Shown here in pieces: positions 32,438 to 36,949 of a stretch of DNA of 36,949 nucleotides. Each line of letters starts with the position of its first letter. The stretch's first letter is position 1. The stretch is from Bacteroides cellulosilyticus DSM 14838 (GTDB lineage Bacteria; Bacteroidota; Bacteroidia; Bacteroidales; Bacteroidaceae). The notes below the pieces were generated by a model, which ran no database searches, was not told where the DNA came from, and was given only the letters and a program-made list of their open reading frames with translations. Location of the stretch: contig NZ_EQ973491.1 in assembly GCF_000158035.1 (NCBI RefSeq), positions 259,595 through 296,543 of the forward strand, given 5' to 3'. Position numbers and translations under genes: made by a program.

Positions 32438-34075
32438 ATGGGAAGCATGAAAACTCCCGGCGTTTATATCATAGAGAAGAACGCCTTTCCGAACTCAGTG
32501 GTGGAAGCGCCAACCGCTATTCCGGCTTTTATCGGCTATACCAAGCAGGCCGTGAACGGGAATAATGACCTGAAGAATGTGCCGTGGAAAATTTCATCGA
32601 TGACGGAGTATATACAGTATTTCGGTGGGGGGCCTGACTTGAAGTTCGAGGTAGATATAAAGGATGGCTCACTCTGTATTGAAGGAAAAAACTGTTATAC
32701 ATTATACTACAACATGCTGCTGTTTTTTGCTAATGGTGGTAGTACCTGCTACATTGTTTCAGTTGGCAGTTATGAGGATGCTTTGAACAAAAATGCTATG
32801 CTCACTGGATTGGAAAAGCTGACCCTTGAGCAGGAGATTACGCTGGTGGTCATACCTGAAGCTGTAAATCTGAATAGTAATGAAGAGTTTAGGGATATAC
32901 AGCAACAGATGCTTTCTCATTGTGGTGACAGAATGAAAAACCGTTTCGCGCTGCTTGATATTTATCCGAAGGCAGATGAAAATACAAACATAGAAGACCA
33001 AGTAACTATCTTTTGTACTAATATCGGTTCCAATTTTTTGTCTTATGGCGCAGCCTATTTCCCTTGGTTGAATACTTCGGTAGTGGGAGATCGGGACTTG
33101 ACGGGCGATGTGTTTGTATGGACTGATAATATTTATGCTAACCGAAACAAACTCTCCGATATTGATCCCGCTTTTTCCGGCATAGTGACGGCTTTCTGTG
33201 AAAGGACAGACGTGTTTGAGCTTGAAAAAGATGCAGTAAAGAAAGTGAATAATCATACTTTTGAATTTGCTGATGTTGTGGCAGGGAATATTGCAAATAA
33301 GGAAGGAAAAATAATTGGTGTAATGACGGTGGATGATATCACTAAAGAGGGGGAAACAGAGGTGATAAGTAAAAGAATAGAGGTTGTTTGGGTTCCTTCC
33401 ACTGACAATATTGCAAATAAACAGGCCTTCCATCAAGCGTTGTACAACGGTTCATCCGTTTATAAGCAGGCTATAAAAGGTGTGCTGAAAAAATTGAACC
33501 TGCTTCCCCCGTCTGCAGCTATGGCAGGAATTTACACTATGGTAGATAATAGTCGCGGTGTATGGAAAGCCCCTGCCAACGTAACGTTGAGCTATGTGGA
33601 CAGTCTGGTAGAAGACATCGACGACGATCAGCAGGCCGATTTGAATGCCCCTGCTCATGGAAAGGCCGTCAATGTGATACGCCTGTTTCGTGGCGAGGGT
33701 ATAAAGGTGTGGGGAGCACGTACACTGGATGGAAATTCCTTGGATTGGAGGTATGTGAATGTACGCCGCACCCTGCTATTCCTGGAAGAATCGATAAAGA
33801 ATGCTGCCCGCGCTTATGTATTTGAGCCGAATGCTGCCGGTACATGGATTAACATGAAGTGCATGATTGAGAATTTTCTGCGTAGTGTGTGGAAACGTGG
33901 CGGACTGGCAGGCGCGACTCCTGAAGATGCCTTTGAGGTGCATATAGGCTTGGGCGACACCATGACTGCTGAAGATATATTGGACGGTATCATGCGTATT
34001 ACAGTTCTCGTAGCTGTTACCCATCCTGCCGAATTCATTGAGATTACATTCCAGCAGCAGGCACAAAAGAGTTGA
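32438..34075 (+). CDS. Contractile tail sheath protein (paralog 1)
   Basis: A 545-residue phage-tail/PVC-type sheath protein. It starts MKTPGVYIIEKNAFPNSVVEA, then PTAIPAFIGYTK, the donor-strand N-terminus of sheaths, with INMKCMIENFLRSVWKRGGL and HIGLGDTMTAEDILDG in the conserved C-terminal domain and EFIEITFQQQAQKS at the very end. Sheath subunits surround the inner tube and contract to drive it outward. The central region (about 200-330) differs from paralog 2 and should be the surface-exposed domain. It is followed 32 nt later by its paralog. Confidence 0.9.
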   Translation: MGSMKTPGVYIIEKNAFPNSVVEAPTAIPAFIGYTKQAVNGNNDLKNVPWKISSMTEYIQYFGGGPDLKFEVDIKDGSLCIEGKNCYTLYYNMLLFFANGGSTCYIVSVGSYEDALNKNAMLTGLEKLTLEQEITLVVIPEAVNLNSNEEFRDIQQQMLSHCGDRMKNRFALLDIYPKADENTNIEDQVTIFCTNIGSNFLSYGAAYFPWLNTSVVGDRDLTGDVFVWTDNIYANRNKLSDIDPAFSGIVTAFCERTDVFELEKDAVKKVNNHTFEFADVVAGNIANKEGKIIGVMTVDDITKEGETEVISKRIEVVWVPSTDNIANKQAFHQALYNGSSVYKQAIKGVLKKLNLLPPSAAMAGIYTMVDNSRGVWKAPANVTLSYVDSLVEDIDDDQQADLNAPAHGKAVNVIRLFRGEGIKVWGARTLDGNSLDWRYVNVRRTLLFLEESIKNAARAYVFEPNAAGTWINMKCMIENFLRSVWKRGGLAGATPEDAFEVHIGLGDTMTAEDILDGIMRITVLVAVTHPAEFIEITFQQQAQKS

Positions 34076-34107
34076 TAACCGATTGTTGAACTTAAATTAT
34101 AAGAATC

Positions 34108-35640
34108 ATGGGAGAATATAAGACCCCCGGTGTTTACATCAAAGAGAAGAATGCCTTCGGTAATTCCATAGTGGAAGTTGAAACCGCTATTCCGGTCTTT
34201 ATCGGCCTTACCGGGACAGCTCAGGATGGAACCTCGTCTTTGCTGAACAAGCCGGTGCGGATTTCATCAATGACGGAGTACAACACGTATTTCGGAGGTG
34301 CACCCACACCTCAGTTCATGCTTTCTTCTGAAGAGATTAAGGATGATGACGAGGATAAATATTTGTTTTGTTTTCCTGATAATGAAAAGAAAATGGCTTT
34401 GAAATGCAAAGCGCCGGAACATATTTATACCTTGTATTATCACATGGTGCTGTTTTTCGCCAATGGCGGCGGAACGTGCTATGTAGTTTCATTGGGTGGA
34501 TATAACGCTGATTTTTATGAGTCGTATTCGGCTAATAAGGACACTGTGTTTGCCAATATCAAAAAAGAACAGGACATCACAATGGTGGTAGTGCCGGAAG
34601 CGGTAAACTCAGCCAACTGTATGAATGTCTATACTGATTTGTTAAAGGAATTGGCCGATAAGCAAAAATATTTTGCTTTGCTGGATGTGCCAATGGGAGC
34701 GGGTGCTAAGACAGAGGAAATTTCAGACTCGTTTGGAGCAGGCATAGGTACTACAAACCTGCAATATGCGGCAGCTTATTATCCTTGGCTCGAAACTTCG
34801 GTATTATCGGACACTGACATTGATGGAAGGGTGCTGGTCTGGACCTATAATGTAGATACCACTTCAATGACCTTTAGTGGCGATTCGAAGGTGGATGAGT
34901 ATATCAAAAAGTGCTTTACTATGATAAGCACAGAGAAGGATGCTACCGGTAAGGTATTGAAAGCGGGCGATATTCAACAAGTTAAGACAGATCTTCATAA
35001 TGCCCTGTTGCAGAATTGGCCGCAATACAAATTGCTGGCGAAGAAAGTGAAAGACTATTTGAACCTGTTGCCTCCCTCGGCTGTAATGGCCGGTGTCTAT
35101 ACGATGATAGATAATACACGCGGTGTGTGGAAAGCTCCCGCCAATGTATCCGTTAGCTACGTGAACAAGCCCGCTGTCCCTGTTACAGACAAAGACCAGG
35201 AAGTATTGAATATGCCAATGAGCGGAAAGGCTATCAATGCCATCCGCACTTTCCCCGGCGAAGGTATCAAGGTATGGGGTGCCCGTACATTGGACGGCAA
35301 TTCGCAAGACTGGCGTTACATCAACGTTCGTCGCACGATGATTTTTCTGGAACAATCGGTTAAGAATGCCGCTCGTGCCTATGTATTCGAACCGAACGAT
35401 GCCAATACATGGATCAACATGAAGTGCATGATTGAGAATTTCCTGCGCAGTGTGTGGAAACGTGGTGGACTTGCGGGTTCAACACCTGAAGAAGCTTACG
35501 AAGTGCATGTCGGTCTGGGTGATACCATGACAAATGATGATATACTGGAAGGAACTATGCGCATCACGGTATTGGTAGCTGTTACTCGTCCGGCAGAGTT
35601 TATCGAAATCACTTTCCAACAGCAGGCGCAGAAGAGCTGA
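34108..35640 (+). CDS. Contractile tail sheath protein (paralog 2)
   Basis: A 510-residue sheath protein with the same ends as paralog 1: YKTPGVYIKEKNAFGNSIVE at the start and RPAEFIEITFQQQAQKS at the end. Near-identical blocks include FLRSVWKRGGLAGSTPEEA, VHVGLGDTMTNDD and INMKCMIENF. Residues about 70-115 have an acidic insert (SSEEIKDDDEDKY) and the central domain is shorter than in paralog 1. Two sheath genes suggest a mixed or two-zone sheath, as in PVC systems with several sheath proteins. The tube genes follow. Confidence 0.9.
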   Translation: MGEYKTPGVYIKEKNAFGNSIVEVETAIPVFIGLTGTAQDGTSSLLNKPVRISSMTEYNTYFGGAPTPQFMLSSEEIKDDDEDKYLFCFPDNEKKMALKCKAPEHIYTLYYHMVLFFANGGGTCYVVSLGGYNADFYESYSANKDTVFANIKKEQDITMVVVPEAVNSANCMNVYTDLLKELADKQKYFALLDVPMGAGAKTEEISDSFGAGIGTTNLQYAAAYYPWLETSVLSDTDIDGRVLVWTYNVDTTSMTFSGDSKVDEYIKKCFTMISTEKDATGKVLKAGDIQQVKTDLHNALLQNWPQYKLLAKKVKDYLNLLPPSAVMAGVYTMIDNTRGVWKAPANVSVSYVNKPAVPVTDKDQEVLNMPMSGKAINAIRTFPGEGIKVWGARTLDGNSQDWRYINVRRTMIFLEQSVKNAARAYVFEPNDANTWINMKCMIENFLRSVWKRGGLAGSTPEEAYEVHVGLGDTMTNDDILEGTMRITVLVAVTRPAEFIEITFQQQAQKS

Positions 35641-35677
35641 GAATAATTAAAAATTAACAATTAAAAATTAGAATATT

Positions 35678-36142
35678 ATGGCAGATAATGGATCAGCACA
35701 GAGTCAGGACACTAAGATGTGGCCGTTACCGAGTTTTCATTTCAAAGTGACATTGGGAAGTGTGGGTGAAATATCTTTCAGTGAAGTGTCGGGGCTTGAA
35801 ACCGAATTCGAGGAAATCACCTATCGCGCCGGTGACAGCAATGATTTCACAAAATTGAAGATGCCCGGGCTGAAGAAAGTGAGTGACATCACTTTGAAAA
35901 AAGGTATATTCGTTTCTGATTCCCAACTATGGAAATGGATTGGTAATGTGAACATGAATATCATCCAACGCGAAAACGTAACCATCAGTTTGCTGGATGA
36001 GTCACATTCAGCCGTAAAAACCTGGTCGTTGACAAATGCCTGGCCGAAGAAGATTACGGTGGAAGGCTTCAAGGCCGATGGTAACTCAGTAGCTATGGAA
36101 ACATTGATTCTGGCACACGAAGGAATACAGATTAGTGAATGA
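35678..36142 (+). CDS. Phage-tail/Hcp-like tube protein (paralog 1)
   Basis: A 154-residue T4 gp19/Pvc1-like tube protein: WPLPSFHFKVTLGSVGEISF, SEVSGLETEFEEITYRAG, LPGLKK-like MPGLKKVSDITLKKGIF, and LTNAWPKKITVEGFKA, then ETLILAHEGI. These are the hallmarks of the tube fold (beta-barrel hexamer), which forms the channel inside the sheath. The N-terminal 10 residues are polar and flexible. It is 12 nt upstream of the second tube gene. Confidence 0.88.
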   Translation: MADNGSAQSQDTKMWPLPSFHFKVTLGSVGEISFSEVSGLETEFEEITYRAGDSNDFTKLKMPGLKKVSDITLKKGIFVSDSQLWKWIGNVNMNIIQRENVTISLLDESHSAVKTWSLTNAWPKKITVEGFKADGNSVAMETLILAHEGIQISE

Positions 36143-36154
36143 TTTTTATAGATT

Positions 36155-36631
36155 ATGATTGAGAACCTTGCATGGAAATTTCTGCCACCCTATGAGTTTT
36201 ACTTTCGGGTGTGTTTTATGGAGAGACTTGTCTCACTGTTTTACGCCTCGTTTACGGAAGTCAGCGGTTTAGGGTGGAACTATGAAAAACAGACACAGAC
36301 GGGATCGGAGAATACTGCCCAAGAATTGCCTAAAGCAATCAAATATGGCAAAATAACTTTGAAATCACCGCTTGTGCCTTTGGCTGCACCGTTTGAAATC
36401 TGGGTGAATGACTGTTGTAACAGTTTGAACATGAAAAATGCCAAAGATCAGATTATTGCCCTGGATATGGTCATTACACTACAAAGTCAGGCCAATGTTC
36501 CGGTTGCAGCTTGGCTGTGTTCGCACTGTTATCCGATAGGATGCTCACTCAGTGGATTGGATGCCGCAAGAAGTGGACTTGCAATGGAAACTGTCACTCT
36601 GAATTGTAATCGGTTAGAACGTAAACTGTAG
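36155..36631 (+). CDS. Phage-tail tube protein (paralog 2)
   Basis: A 158-residue tube-like protein with FTEVSGLGWNYEKQTQTGSENT, then KYGKITLKSPLVPLAAPFEIWVNDC, and a C-terminal LSGLDAARSGLAMETVTLNCNRLERKL. The fold signature (EVSGL, KITLKSPL, AMETVTLN) matches the second tube subunit of PVC/Bacteroidales injection systems, which adapts tube to baseplate. It has several Cys residues, unusual for such proteins. The DUF5908 gene follows. Confidence 0.82.
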   Translation: MIENLAWKFLPPYEFYFRVCFMERLVSLFYASFTEVSGLGWNYEKQTQTGSENTAQELPKAIKYGKITLKSPLVPLAAPFEIWVNDCCNSLNMKNAKDQIIALDMVITLQSQANVPVAAWLCSHCYPIGCSLSGLDAARSGLAMETVTLNCNRLERKL

Positions 36632-36636
36632 AAATT

Positions 36637-36819
36637 ATGCCTGTTGTTATAAAAGAAATGCATATCAGGACGGTTGTAGAAAAACGAATCGTCACGGAGG
36701 TGGAAGTTTCGGAAGAGCTTATCCGAAAGATTGAAAATCGCGTAAGGGACAGGTTGGATGCAGAAGATAGCATCCGACCCGGTTCCCGGCAGTGGCAGAG
36801 AAAGAAAAATGAGCGTTAG
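36637..36819 (+). CDS. DUF5908 family small protein
   Basis: A 60-residue charged protein: PVVIKEMHIRTVVEKRIVTE, followed by VEVSEELIRKIENRVRDRLD and a basic tail (RQWQRKKNER). DUF5908 proteins are found in Bacteroidota injection-system clusters beside the tube and LysM-adaptor genes. The function is unknown; the position suggests a baseplate or chaperone role. It begins 5 nt after the second tube gene. Confidence 0.75.
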   Translation: MPVVIKEMHIRTVVEKRIVTEVEVSEELIRKIENRVRDRLDAEDSIRPGSRQWQRKKNER

Positions 36820-36841
36820 TAATGCATAAAGAAAAAGTGAA

Positions 36842-36949
36842 ATGGGACAGATGACCATCACAGCCTATACGGACGAGAATTTCAGTAGCGAATATAAATC
36901 TGCGCTGGAACTTTCTATCAATCCCGATAAGATGAAGTTCACGAAAGGG
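36842..36949 (+). CDS. CIS tube/LysM adaptor-like protein (partial, runs off the window)
   Basis: Only the first 36 codons lie in the window (MGQMTITAYTDENFSSEYKS, then ALELSINPDKMKFTKG). The YxxAL.L.INPDK...KG opening matches the N-terminus of the CIS tube/LysM-type protein that follows the tube genes in PVC-like clusters. The start is the ATG at 36842, which overlaps no other gene. The remaining coding region is outside the window, so domains and length cannot be judged. Confidence 0.7.
   Translation, partial: MGQMTITAYTDENFSSEYKSALELSINPDKMKFTKG

Noticed and set aside
1..36949. CRISPR array, tRNA or rRNA gene, or insertion sequence
   Set aside because: No regularly spaced repeats with unique spacers, no cloverleaf tRNA or rRNA sequence and no transposase were recognised. 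The only tandem array is the three-unit 22-bp repeat, which has no spacers.
30461..36949. Prophage
   Set aside because: No capsid, terminase, portal or integrase gene is visible, and the Pvc16-like, DUF5908 and paired sheath/tube genes fit an injection system instead; the part beyond the window could still change this.

Overview
The window looks like a chromosomal segment of a gut Bacteroides species. Supporting signs are Bacteroides-type promoters (TTTG or TTG, about 20 nt, then TAnnTTTG), a UpxY/UpxZ-controlled capsule locus behind an invertible promoter, a Bacteroidales HU-like protein followed by a 32-residue 'smalltalk' peptide, DUF349, DUF4373 and AAA-ATPase-like/PDDEXK proteins, and the start of a contractile injection system. 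The species cannot be fixed from sequence reading alone.

Layout. (1) 54-8874 is ordinary chromosome: a secreted L,D-transpeptidase-like protein, a stand-alone AICAR formyltransferase, then on the minus strand a DUF349 coiled-coil protein, MgtE and KsgA/RsmA, then a YbhN/UPF0104 membrane protein and an internally deleted, frameshifted AAA-ATPase-like gene. (2) 9011-10826 is a minus-strand accessory block: DUF4373, a small SH3-barrel-like protein, and a frameshifted AT-hook protein. Between the last two lies a promoter followed almost at once by a strong intrinsic terminator, so this is a candidate attenuator or small RNA. (3) 11017-11223 is an invertible promoter flanked by perfect 16-bp inverted repeats. 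Its only clear promoter points left, away from the capsule operon, so the locus reads as OFF in this sequence. (4) 11373-27340 is one long, very AT-rich capsule operon that ends at a strong terminator (27381-27428). It encodes UpxY, UpxZ, an initiating sugar phosphate transferase, a LicC-type nucleotidyltransferase fused to a CobD/HisC-like PLP enzyme, an ornithine cyclodeaminase-like reductase, the Wzx flippase, a CapA-like metallophosphatase, a frameshifted ATP-grasp enzyme, a LicD-type transferase, a hexapeptide acyltransferase, three GT2 glycosyltransferases, the Wzy polymerase, a B12-binding radical SAM enzyme, RfbC and a small winged-helix-like protein. (5) 27604-29315 is an ATPase plus DUF4276 pair that resembles split OLD/PARIS-type defence modules. 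(6) 29478-30141 holds the HU-like gene and the smalltalk peptide. (7) 30461 to the end is the start of an extracellular or Bacteroidales-type contractile injection system: GH108 lysozyme, Pvc16-like cap protein, an unknown protein, two sheath paralogs, two tube paralogs, DUF5908, and the first 36 codons of a CIS tube/LysM-adaptor protein.

The most interesting idea is that the fused LicC/PLP enzyme, the reductase and LicD form a self-contained route that makes, CTP-activates and transfers a phospho-amino-alcohol onto the capsule. CapA and the ATP-grasp enzyme would add an amide-linked group. The ATP-grasp gene is broken at a T9 tract, which could be a phase-variable switch, a fixed mutation or a sequencing error.
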